In this document: in pieces, positions 55,565-64,000 of the stretch
How the letters are laid out: every line of letters begins with the position of its first letter
Numbering within the stretch: position 1 is the first letter of the stretch
NCBI GenBank assembly: GCA_026027325.1
Contig: JAMSLZ010000022.1
Location: 178,071-242,070, forward strand
DNA: 64,000 nt
Reading direction: 5' to 3'
Source of the DNA: Actinomucor elegans
Lineage: Eukaryota > Mucoromycota > Mucoromycetes > Mucorales > Mucoraceae
The notes under the pieces: model-generated
Seen by the model: the letters and a program-made list of their open reading frames with translations, nothing else
Database searches by the model: none
What the model was told of the DNA's origin: nothing
Translations under genes and position numbers: made by a program

Positions 55565-58500
55565 TTATATAGTACGAGTAGCAGCAAACCAGGCATCACC
55601 AGGATCTGGATCTGGGACGATAGCAGCAAGAGGATGACACAGCGTGTCAATCACATAGAGAATCTCAAGGAGTGCAGACCAGAAAGGCGGTGGACCATTG
55701 GATGCTTTCAAGGGCAACAAGTTCAGGGCATGATCAATGCGATTGACATCTGGCGGAGCAGCAGGTAATTGGCACAGAAGGCGAGGATCAATGCCACGGC
55801 AATTGAACACAAAGTGATCTCGAGAGAGCCGGCAACCAGTGAAACAAGGACACAATTCATCACGGTTAGCGAAACGGCCTAAGCGCCATCGAACAAGACG
55901 ACTGCGAGCAGCGCGAGTCATAGGCAGGTACAGTATTGGATCAGGCTTTGAAGTAGAGGGCCGACAAGCACGCAAAAGAACCGATTTACCAGTGTGAGCA
56001 GCAGCAGCCATTTGCTTGTCAAAGAGGTCTTGCCAGTAGCCAGAGAACCAGGACTTGAGACGAGAGGCTGTAGGTACAGGATTGGGCAATGCCATATGCA
56101 TAGGATTGAGGTATAGGAGCTTGTTCAATCGAGTGTAGCCAAGACCAGAAGGAGAATTGTCTCGAGAAGAGTTCAGCAATGATATCAAGCAATCATCCGG
56201 AAGCCATTGCGACCGTAGGGCATACTTGGTAACCAGGACATTGTATCGATGCTTCATGGAAGGGATACAAGTGATGTGCTTCGTGACATTGAACCATCGG
56301 GAGCCAACAAACATACCAACTAACCGGTTCTGAAGGTTATCCAAAGCAGTAAAGTCAGCAGCAGAGAGCCTAGATATAGCAAGACCGTACTCAAACTTGG
56401 GCCGAATGAAGGTAGTATATAACCGAGAACAGAGCAAGAGAGAGAAACCATTACGGTTGACACCAACCGAATTCAGTAGAGCCATGGTTTTGACTGCACC
56501 ACCAGACCGTTTAGCCAGGATACCCGGACCATCAAGACCTTTCTTGTTGAATGGCATACCAAGATACGTGAACTCGTTCACTGCAGGCAGAGGAACATCA
56601 TAGAGACTCAGTCTAAAGTTGGTAGACGTAGAGGAGGTCACAGAAGGAGCGTTCAGGACAGCACACTTGGTAGGGTTCCAACGATAGCCCAGTACTCTTG
56701 AATGATCAGCAGCTAAGTTCAACATATTTTGCACCTCATGTTTGGAGCCAAAGATTGCCACATCGTCGGCAAACAGAAGACAGTTAATGGCCACAGCCTC
56801 AGCAGATCCAGGAGGAGACACTACAGCAGTAGTATCTGAAGCTTCAGACCGAAGGAGCTCAGGCAAGGAGTTGATGTACAAAGAATACAAGTGAGGACTC
56901 AACACCGAACCTTGGAGTACACCAGTGGCAGGAGAGAAAGAGGAAGAGATGTGGTTGGCAATCAACACGGAGATGGATACATCATCAAATAGATTGACCA
57001 GCAGACCAAGGAGAGGCCGAGGCAGAGATGAATTCTCAAGAGCATTCCAGATCACACATCGATCAACAGTGTCATAGGCAGCCTTAATATCCAGAAAAGC
57101 AACAACAGGATAGTGGTGATGAACCAAGAAGTAGTTGTGCATCAGGTCGTGCAGACAGAGGGCTTGATCCAGAGGACTACGCATAGGACGGAAGCCACCT
57201 TGTGCGAGATCTAGAGAAGGCGAATGGTCATAGACGCTTTGTGCAATGGTAATCTCAAACAACTTACGCATCACCGAAGTCAAAGAAATTGGCCTGTAGT
57301 TGGCAGGATCAGAAGCATCACCTTTCTTGAAGATAGGAAAGACCTGGGCTTGACGCCATAGAACCGGTGTATAGCACCATTGGTAACAAACCTGGAATAG
57401 CAAAGAGAGGACAGGAGCAAGTAAATCAGCAACAGCCTTGAGCATTTCAGCTTTTAGATGATCAGGACCAGGAGCTTTGCGATTCGGCAACTGTTTGATA
57501 TGCTCAACCAAGGTTTCCACCGAGAAAATCCAAGACACTTCTTCATCAGACACCAGGAAAGGCACTTCTAAACCAAAGTCAGGAGCAGCCAGGGGACGAG
57601 AAGCAGTTGACAAAAGAGAACCATCATACACTGTAGCCAGGTGAGTAGCCATAGAATCGACTGATGCTTGAGGGCCATCAGGATGAGCATACGTAGCAGA
57701 AGTTTCTTTCCGGCGTTTCAGCCTAGACATGGTGGCAGTGGCCTTGGCAAAGTCCTTTTGGAGTGACATGCAAAAGTTCTTCCAGGAGAGTCTTTTTGCA
57801 GCAGCAACAGCACGACGAAACGACTTGTGAGCTTGCAGATGGAGATGCCAGTAATAAGCCTTGTCAACACCAAATGAATGACGCCAACGGCAATAGAGGC
57901 GATCACGTTCTCGAGCAGCAGCTTCCAGATCAGCTGTCCAGTACTTCTTCCAATGACCAGGACGGGGAGCCTTAGACCCAATGGATTCATCCATCGCCTG
58001 ATAAAGACACTCATTCAGAGATGTATTGAGTGAATCTATAGGTGGACGACTATCCGGAGGAGAACCAACCAGACCAGCAAGAGTATCCTTCAAAGGAGCA
58101 ACCAGACACCGAAACCGAGTATGGAACAGAGCCAAAGGCTCAGACTCAGCCAGCCGACTGAGGTTCCATGTCCTACGAGGAGCCAGCACCGAAGAGTCAC
58201 CTACACCAGAAGAGCCACCAGAAACAGCAATGTACTTGAACCCCAACTGAAGCAGCCGATGATCAGAGCCCAAAGACAGATCGGATGCCACAGAAAGAGA
58301 AGGAGACACCATACCAGAACCACCAATGTTGGTCAAGAACAAGTCAATGATACTGCTCGCCACAGCACCATTTCTGAAGGTACAGTATGTATCAATACCA
58401 TACGCCAAGGAAGCATTCAACACTGACAGATTGCGTTCTTCAATCCAAGGAAGCAGAGCTAGACCACGAGGATTTGTTGCAGAATCACCAGTAAGATCAC

Positions 58501-58957
58501 CAAGGCGTGCATTGAAGTCACCGCAGATAATAGTATCAGTGTGAAGAGGCAGTGAGTTGAGAGAAGAGAGCACCAGATCACGAGAGAGACTGGGTGGAAA
58601 GTAGACACAATGTACATTGACTTTGTCAACCTTGATCGACAGAGTATATGCATTGTAAGACGGAAGTTGAGAGACAGTAAAAGGACAGTGAGGAGAGATG
58701 AGAGCAGTGACACCACCTGAGCCACGTCCATTGGCATTAGTGACAGTTTGACCGTACAGATGATATTGAGACCAATCGGTAGGGATCAACCCAGAGGTAA
58801 GCCAAGTTTCAGTAATCAGGAGGATATCACAAGAGAGAGCATGAGAGAGTACATCATGGATGGTAGTGACCCGAAGGCCATTGGCATTCCACAATGCAAG
58901 AGAAAAGGAGCGGACGGGGGTATCAGAAGGAGTGAAAGGAGGGACTGAAGATGTCAT
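55565..58957 (-). CDS. LINE ORF2 (copy 3): endonuclease-reverse transcriptase
   Basis: 1,130 aa, identical to the copy 1 protein by eye, with all catalytic positions present. Together with an intact ORF1 and complete UTRs, this makes copy 3 a full source-element candidate. Confidence 0.95.
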   Translation of the reverse strand: MTSSVPPFTPSDTPVRSFSLALWNANGLRVTTIHDVLSHALSCDILLITETWLTSGLIPTDWSQYHLYGQTVTNANGRGSGGVTALISPHCPFTVSQLPSYNAYTLSIKVDKVNVHCVYFPPSLSRDLVLSSLNSLPLHTDTIICGDFNARLGDLTGDSATNPRGLALLPWIEERNLSVLNASLAYGIDTYCTFRNGAVASSIIDLFLTNIGGSGMVSPSLSVASDLSLGSDHRLLQLGFKYIAVSGGSSGVGDSSVLAPRRTWNLSRLAESEPLALFHTRFRCLVAPLKDTLAGLVGSPPDSRPPIDSLNTSLNECLYQAMDESIGSKAPRPGHWKKYWTADLEAAARERDRLYCRWRHSFGVDKAYYWHLHLQAHKSFRRAVAAAKRLSWKNFCMSLQKDFAKATATMSRLKRRKETSATYAHPDGPQASVDSMATHLATVYDGSLLSTASRPLAAPDFGLEVPFLVSDEEVSWIFSVETLVEHIKQLPNRKAPGPDHLKAEMLKAVADLLAPVLSLLFQVCYQWCYTPVLWRQAQVFPIFKKGDASDPANYRPISLTSVMRKLFEITIAQSVYDHSPSLDLAQGGFRPMRSPLDQALCLHDLMHNYFLVHHHYPVVAFLDIKAAYDTVDRCVIWNALENSSLPRPLLGLLVNLFDDVSISVLIANHISSSFSPATGVLQGSVLSPHLYSLYINSLPELLRSEASDTTAVVSPPGSAEAVAINCLLFADDVAIFGSKHEVQNMLNLAADHSRVLGYRWNPTKCAVLNAPSVTSSTSTNFRLSLYDVPLPAVNEFTYLGMPFNKKGLDGPGILAKRSGGAVKTMALLNSVGVNRNGFSLLLCSRLYTTFIRPKFEYGLAISRLSAADFTALDNLQNRLVGMFVGSRWFNVTKHITCIPSMKHRYNVLVTKYALRSQWLPDDCLISLLNSSRDNSPSGLGYTRLNKLLYLNPMHMALPNPVPTASRLKSWFSGYWQDLFDKQMAAAAHTGKSVLLRACRPSTSKPDPILYLPMTRAARSRLVRWRLGRFANRDELCPCFTGCRLSRDHFVFNCRGIDPRLLCQLPAAPPDVNRIDHALNLLPLKASNGPPPFWSALLEILYVIDTLCHPLAAIVPDPDPGDAWFAATRTI

Positions 58958-59916
58958 TATTGTGACATTTCAGTATCGCTATCACCGGTAACGTCTTCAC
59001 CAGATGGCAAAGCACCAGAACTACGGAATGCAAAAGCAGCCTTCTTGGGATCCTTTTCGGCAAGACGAGAGCGAGCTTCCTTAATGGCTTGATCAAGATC
59101 ACCATCATCAATCCATCCAAGTTCCACAAAGGAGCGACCAACAGAAGGGACCATCACTGGTCGAATGAACGCCAGAGTGCTGATACAGCGAGAGTGAACG
59201 AGGTTAGCCATCTCGTTTTCACGAGCATTGGCTGAGAGAGAAGCATACTTGGGGTCAGCAAGATGGGCTGGGTTTAAAGGATCAAAATCCTTAATGAACT
59301 CAGCTTCAGCCGTAGTCATAAGCTCGGTAAACTTTTCAACATACTGCGTATGTATCAGGACACCAAGGACACCAGTAGCAGGGAAACAGACATCTAACAC
59401 ACGACCAGTGTCAACACCAGCGCGACGTAACCGAGAGCGGACTTCAGTACGATCAAGTTTGCGAGATCGACCAAGATAAACATAGGTAAAACCCTGAGGA
59501 CCCTGGGCCTCAAGGGTTTTGAAGGCGCGAGCAGCGGCTATACGTTTCTTTAGGGAAACGGCAGCAGGGCGAGAGGGGCGGCTGTCCTTTTTTACAGCGG
59601 CTGCAGCAATGGCAGCGAAAGACCGGGCACCATTTTTTTCCTGGGCGGGAGAAGCGACATCCTGCGGTGGACTACGAGCGGTGGCAGCAGAGAGTTGTGC
59701 TCGAAGTTGGTTATTTTCATTAACCAGAGCCTGGTTTTCGGTTTTGAGTCCAAGAATCTCATTTTTCAAGGTCTGGAGCTCTTCAAATAATGTTTGATGT
59801 TGTTGCACTTGCTGAACAAGTGAAAACACCATTTGCTGTAGCTGCTGGAACTGCATTGGCTGTTGCATTTGGTCCATTGAGCCAGATGGCTCAGATGCAT
59901 GTTGAACATTGGACAT
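58957..59916 (-). CDS. LINE ORF1 (copy 3): coiled-coil nucleic-acid-binding protein
   Basis: 319 aa, identical by eye to ORF1 of copies 1 and 2; stop and ORF2 start overlap in TAATG (58955-58959). Confidence 0.88.
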   Translation of the reverse strand: MSNVQHASEPSGSMDQMQQPMQFQQLQQMVFSLVQQVQQHQTLFEELQTLKNEILGLKTENQALVNENNQLRAQLSAATARSPPQDVASPAQEKNGARSFAAIAAAAVKKDSRPSRPAAVSLKKRIAAARAFKTLEAQGPQGFTYVYLGRSRKLDRTEVRSRLRRAGVDTGRVLDVCFPATGVLGVLIHTQYVEKFTELMTTAEAEFIKDFDPLNPAHLADPKYASLSANARENEMANLVHSRCISTLAFIRPVMVPSVGRSFVELGWIDDGDLDQAIKEARSRLAEKDPKKAAFAFRSSGALPSGEDVTGDSDTEMSQ

Positions 59917-60104
59917 TTCGAAATGGAGAAAAATTCAAGATGTCGAAAACTTGATGGAATGTTCTGAAAAAAAAACTGCAGATAGTACTTGGCGAGGCGA
60001 AGATGGATGTGCAATTTTTATAGATGGATGTATTGTAGTTGTTGAGATATTCGGCTTTGAAAAAGTGGATTTTTGAAAAAAGTTTTCAAAAGCGAAAGAA
60101 GAGT

Positions 60105-60119
60105 GGGGATGTAGCTCAG
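60105..60119 (+). other. tRNA-Ala-like 15-mer at the LINE copy 3/copy 4 junction
   Basis: GGGGATGTAGCTCAG, as at the other junctions. Confidence 0.7.
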
Positions 60120-60504
60120 TTTAAAGATTATATTTTATTAATAAGTAGTTATATGGGCAAACTCTATAGAGCATCTAGCCTAACTATATGAAAAAGTGTT
60201 TAATATAAACATAGAAAAAAGTATAAAAAACCCTGAGAACCACAAGGGAGAAAAAGGTTAAAGACAAGAGCGAGAACCAGTAGACTATTGCAGCTCTGAG
60301 TGATCCAAAAGGCAAGCCAACAGCTGGGAACTTTGATAATCACTTACCACCGTGGCTGCGCAGTTGAAAGACAAACAGGCTGGTTCATCAATAGAACAGA
60401 GAGAAAGAGAGGCTCAATAAACCAAGGAGAGGTTTATATAGTACGAGTAGCAGCAAACCAGGCATCACCAGGATCTGGATCTGGGACGATAGCAGCAAGA
60501 GGAT
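60120..60504 (-). mobile_element. LINE copy 4, 3' end only, cut by a Gypsy insertion
   Basis: Contains the whole 3' UTR and the last about 24 codons of ORF2 (ending ..DAWFAATRTI), identical by eye to the other copies, and then stops at ..gcaagaggat where the LTR begins. The rest of copy 4 probably lies beyond the Gypsy element outside the window. Confidence 0.85.
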
Positions 60505-61010
60505 TGTTGTAAAGGTGGTAGATAAAGATTTTGGAAGATAGAAATACTTTTAAAACTGTGGATAGTTTTTTATTAGAGATCAAGAATTGATTAACTGGTC
60601 AAAAGGTGATAAAACGCATCTCTTATATACTTTTTCTCGGTCGGTACTTGATTCTAAATTCATATTACGATTTGCCAGGAACAAGGTTGGACTGCGTATA
60701 AAGAAGACCAGGGATAATAACCAAATGAGCGGACCAAGATTAGCGGCGAGGAGTGTCGGGATCAATATATCCAAAGGTAATAGTATTGAATGTAATATTT
60801 GGTGTGAGAGATAGTATTTATCAATTAGCGTCTACTTGCTCAGAGTGATATATAAATAAAGATATTTTAACATAATCAAATACAGTCATTTACATTCTGG
60901 TTCTTGGTAATAATGCTTTATACACTTCTGCAGCTATATATAAGGATATCTATACGATTTTCTATCTGTACAGTATTCTCTTATTAATATAATTATGAGC
61001 GTTTACAACA
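60505..61010 (-). mobile_element. 3' LTR of a Ty3/Gypsy chromovirus (506 bp)
   Basis: On the plus strand the LTR runs from TGTTGTAAAGG to GCGTTTACAACA, with perfect terminal inverted repeats TGTTGTAAA/TTTACAACA. Next to its inner end the minus-strand sequence CTGGTGGAGGATAA (61011-61024) is a typical polypurine tract. Pol lies upstream on the minus strand, so this is the 3' LTR. The outer end joins LINE copy 4 sequence, so the element inserted into the LINE array. Confidence 0.85.
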
Positions 61011-61024
61011 TTATCCTCCACCAG
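61011..61024 (-). other. Polypurine tract of the Gypsy element
   Basis: CTGGTGGAGGATAA on the minus strand, directly before the LTR start. It is the expected primer site for plus-strand DNA synthesis. Confidence 0.65.
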
Positions 61025-61193
61025 AATCAAACAAACTTGTATTGATTCGGCAAGTGCGTCAGTTCCACCAAATAGTACATTCATGCGGCTGAGTTTTGAT
61101 TAACACGCTCAGGTATACCTCCTTTTACGCACCAATTCAGGGTCTTTTCTTGCATCGTGGCTTTTCTTGGTTCTTGTTTCATAACTTGCCTAC

Positions 61194-62860
61194 TTATTCT
61201 ATCTTTCTTTTCTTGTTTGAACGTCTATTCAGTATTCTCTCTTCTCTACTCGTAGTGGCTGCAATATTTGCTCTTTTGTTTTTCGACATCTCGATCGCTA
61301 CATTTGACATCTCATTCCCATTGCATTTAGGAATCTTGGAAGTTCCAACTTTTTTGCGTCTGTTAGGTTCAGAGTTTTGAATTGACTGTTCGACTCTAGT
61401 TTGCTCTAAACGTCGTAATTCTCTTTGCTTATTCCAGTACCGTTGAATGATAGTTGGATCGGTGAAATCACTTGCTTTTTGCCAAGTATTTTCTTTCTCA
61501 GAATAACCTTTCCACTTAATCAAGTATTCTCGATGACCTTCTTCACCTCGATGATCACGGATACCTTCGACTTCGTAGTATTCTTCTTCGATACTAGACT
61601 CATCCAGGGTAACTACTTTCAATTCCGACGGTACATAGTTTCGGGATAATAATTCATTCTGTTCATCCTTTAGTTCATACGATCCACCAGTATTTCTTCG
61701 AACAACAGTGTAAGGTCCCTCATAAATCGGAGCTAACTTACTAGATCGATTCTGTAATCTGATCATGACATGCGTTCCAACTGGAATGTCGACAAGAACA
61801 CTCTTTTGATTGAACTTTTTGTTATATTCCTCATTTATCTTCTGAGTTCTTTCGAGGATGGCTGGGAATACGATCTTATCCATGTAATCTACGCGTTCTT
61901 CCAACTCTCGCATGGTCATAGACTCAATGGGTAGTTTGAACTTCTTCTCGTTCCCGTAGTCATCAGGTAAGTTGACTCTACGTGCAAACATCAAGGAGAA
62001 GGGAGAACTCATAGTTTTTGCTTTAATGTGTCGGTTCATGCAGAGCTGTATGATAGGAAGATAATACGCCCAACTATGACTGTCTGACTTCATCATTTTT
62101 CTTAACGTGTTAGTTGCGGTACGAACTGCATTTTCCGCTGCTCCATTTGCTCGAGGATGATATGGCGTAGTGTATCTTCTATCAATTCCTAGGTTCTTCG
62201 AAATACTGTTCATCACAGCATTCTTGAACTCTAGACCATTATCAGACTGGCAAATACGTGGAACACCAAAATCACCATAGACTTTGACCAACTCTTTTGC
62301 AACAGTATCGGATTGTTTGTTCTTCAGAGGTCTGAGAATAACGAATTTCGAACAAATATCTGTTATAACCAACATGTAAACATATCCTTCTTCAGTTACG
62401 TCAAAAGGTCCAGCCAAGTCGATAGCAATATGATCAAATGGTCGGTTGGCTACAACATTAGATAATGGGTGATAACCTCTCTTACTGATGTTGTGCTTTT
62501 GACATTCAACACACGAACTAACAATGTCTTTTGCTTCTGCGTAGATATTCGCCCAATGGAGACCTTGTGAATGTAAATCTCGCACAATTGCTTGCGATCC
62601 AAAGTGTCCAAATGCATGCGCTTCTTTCAACAGAGCATCTCTCTCTTCTTCAGGAGGAGTCATATAGTCAGTCAGCTCATCTTTTCTTTCAACTAGTTTA
62701 GTCGCGAGTACGTTAATCGTTTTATCTCGGCTAAATCGCTTTTTTCTAATGATGGCTTTCTTTTTAGGGCTTCGTCTGATGATTTTGCTCGTAACACTAT
62801 CCTCCACCAGTTTGTTTTCATCTTCTAAGGTGAATACAAACGGCTCAGAATATCAGGCAA
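61194..62860 (-). CDS. Gypsy integrase with C-terminal chromodomain
   Basis: The open frame is 537 aa from the ATG at 62807 and continues upstream without a stop (..TLEDENKLVEDS). The N-terminal zinc-binding H2C2 finger is visible (AHAFGHFGSQAIVRDLHSQG, then SSCVECQKHN). The catalytic core has IDLAGPF (first Asp), CQSDNGLEFKNAV (second Asp) and HPRANGAAENAVRTAT (Glu). A GPY/F-like module follows (APIYEGPYTVVRRNTGGSYE). Residues about 415-470 (YEVEGIRDHRGEEGHREYLI, KWKGYSEKENTWQKASDF) form a chromodomain, so the element is a chromovirus. Integrase inserts the cDNA, and the chromodomain in this group guides insertion to heterochromatin marks. The join to the upstream RNase H frame is broken (see 62825). 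The upstream limit is approximate. Confidence 0.92.
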
Positions 62861-63410
62861 TTTGTTCAATATACCGGGGATGTGCACTACATCAAAATCA
62901 AAATCCAGAAGAGTCTCGATCCATCCAATTAACATGGGATTTGCGATCTTTTGCGTATGTAAGTATACTAGTGCCTTGTGATCTGTAAATACAGTGAACT
63001 TTTTGCCCCATATATACTTGCGAAACTTCAGTAATGCTAACACGACTGCATACAATTCTCTTTTAGTAGTGCTCCAACGGCGTTGTGAAGGTGACAAGGA
63101 GCTCGATACAAATCCTATGTAAAGATCTTGGCCGGCCTCATTCTTTTGAAACAACACTGCCGCGACACCATAAAGTGATGCGTCTGTAGCTACGTAAAAC
63201 TGTTTTGACAAATCCGGATAATGCAGCATCATCTTCGACTGCAAAATCTCTTTGATAGTTTCAAAGCTCTTAGTGTGACGATCGGTCCACAGCTCTTCCA
63301 CATTCTCTGCATTCACTAAACTGGTGAGTGGTTCTGCTACTCTGGAAATCATCGGAACGAATTCTCTCAGGTAATTGACCAAACCCATAAATTGCTGGAT
63401 GTGTTTCTTA
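62825..63410 (-). pseudogene. Gypsy RNase H region (frame-shifted pol segment)
   Basis: The frame starting around GLVNYLREFVPMISRVAEPL contains the RT connection and RNase H: FYVATDASLYGVAAVLFQ (catalytic Asp in ATDAS), RRWSTTKRELYAVVLALLKF (Glu) and FTVFTDHKALVYLHTQ (Asp in FTDHKAL), ending ..KLPDILSRLYSP. It is out of frame with the RT segment upstream and the integrase downstream, so pol is interrupted twice. Confidence 0.85.
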
Positions 63411-64000
63411 TTTTATTGGAAGTGGCCACTTTGAAACATTGGTAAGTTTTGATTGATCCACACGAACTCCTGAAGCGTCCACTACAAATCCCAACATACG
63501 AACTGAATGTTGAAACCATGAACACTTGGATTCTTTCAGGATTAAATTTGCGGAATTTAATCTGTCAATCACAAACTTTACATCTTTTGCATGCTGTTCG
63601 ATACTTTCACTGGCAACAATACAGTCATCCACGAAGTTCTGAACGCAATCAATACCTTCAAACAAGGTTGCCATGACCTTTTGAAATTGCGAGGTTAGCA
63701 TTTTCACTCCAAAGCACGCTTTTTGAAAGGAAAAGCCATTGCCATTATAAGTAAACGATAACTTGTGTACATCCTCGGGTGCCACTTTGAATCGATGATA
63801 TGCATTCGACAAATCCAAAGTTGTAAACACTTTTTTACCGGCCAAGTTATCAAAGATATCCTTAACCAAAGGTACGGGAAAATTGAATGTTGGAGGTAGA
63901 ATTTGATTCAACGATCTCACATCTAAACACGCTCTATGGCTCACAATCTCACCATCTTTGTTACGTTTAGGAACAAGCAGTAATGGACTGTTGAATGACG
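63408..64000 (-). pseudogene. Gypsy reverse transcriptase segment (runs off window, ends at a frameshift)
   Basis: The frame is open to the window edge, beginning with SFNSPLLLVPKRN. RT motifs are visible: LDVRSLNQILPP, FTTLDLSNAYHRFKV, FQKACFGVKMLTSQFQ and the catalytic FVDDCIVAS box. It ends prematurely at a TAA created next to an A4 run (T run 63411-63414 on the plus strand), where the RNase H frame continues in another phase. A single-base length change of that run fits. Protease, gag, primer-binding site and the 5' LTR lie outside. Confidence 0.88.

Larger units (their letters stand above)
55251..60104 (-). mobile_element. LINE copy 3, full length (4,854 bp)
   Basis: Uninterrupted unit. 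By eye it differs from copy 1 by a C to T change at 55448 in the 3' UTR; both protein sequences match those of copy 1. Its 5' end also contains the CACTA-2 target site in uninterrupted form (about 60045-60060). Confidence 0.93.

Noticed and set aside
1..64000. CRISPR arrays, bacterial operons or phage genes
   Set aside because: Introns, TATA-type promoters and transposon families are eukaryotic; the only regular short tandem array (23288-23482) has no variable spacers.

Overview
The window looks like nuclear DNA of an early-diverging filamentous fungus, most likely Mucoromycota/Mucorales. The reasons are AT-rich intergenic DNA, genes with many 50-75 bp GT-AG introns, a KNH/Kre9-type GPI wall protein, a fungal-type amino acid permease, and a transposon mix of two-ORF LINEs, Tnp2/Plavaka-like CACTA elements and a chromodomain Ty3/Gypsy element. 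No species can be named from sequence alone.

Left part (1-33.2 kb): ordinary host genes. In order: the 3' end of a RasGEF-domain gene (2-920, +), a secreted Ala/Ser-rich GPI-anchored KNH-like protein (2724-3848, -), an FGGY-family ribulokinase-like kinase (7597-9363, +), an MFSD1-like transporter (11609-13474, +), an F-box protein (14778-16341, +), a 60-aa membrane protein (16669-16932, +), a mitochondrial PPR protein (23768-26042, +), a 14-exon amino acid permease (26236-28629, -), a Leu5-type mitochondrial CoA carrier (30533-31835, -) and the splicing factor Cwc25 (32387-33221, +). A complete, apparently intact CACTA transposon (18377-23615; TIR CACTATGGG, CTT target duplication) sits 152 bp upstream of the PPR start codon.

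Middle (33.2-36 kb): gene-free and increasingly AT-rich, with a relic CACTA terminus and a solo-LTR-like relic. It ends at a 15-bp fragment identical to the 5' end of many tRNA-Ala genes.

Right part (36-64 kb): a stack of nested mobile elements. A head-to-tail array of a two-ORF LINE (period 4,869-4,870 bp, three copies with open ORFs plus a fourth cut short) starts at the tRNA-Ala-like fragment, and the same 15 bp lies at every unit junction. A 9,448-bp CACTA/Plavaka element (40862-50309, ATT duplication) is inserted in the 5' UTR of LINE copy 1. That element contains a very AT-rich 2.5-kb insertion bounded by 222-bp direct repeats, which encodes a DDE transposase fused to a chromodomain. 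LINE copy 4 is interrupted by a chromodomain Ty3/Gypsy retrotransposon whose LTR is 60505-61010 and whose pol genes run off the window with two frame breaks.

Host genes and the TE block meet at about 33-36 kb. Abundant LINEs, AT-rich DNA, lack of host genes and two chromodomain-bearing elements suggest heterochromatin, possibly pericentromeric, but this is inference. Exon coordinates were worked out by eye from splice signals and reading-frame continuity; for every multi-exon gene whose full exon set is given, the summed exon length is a multiple of three.
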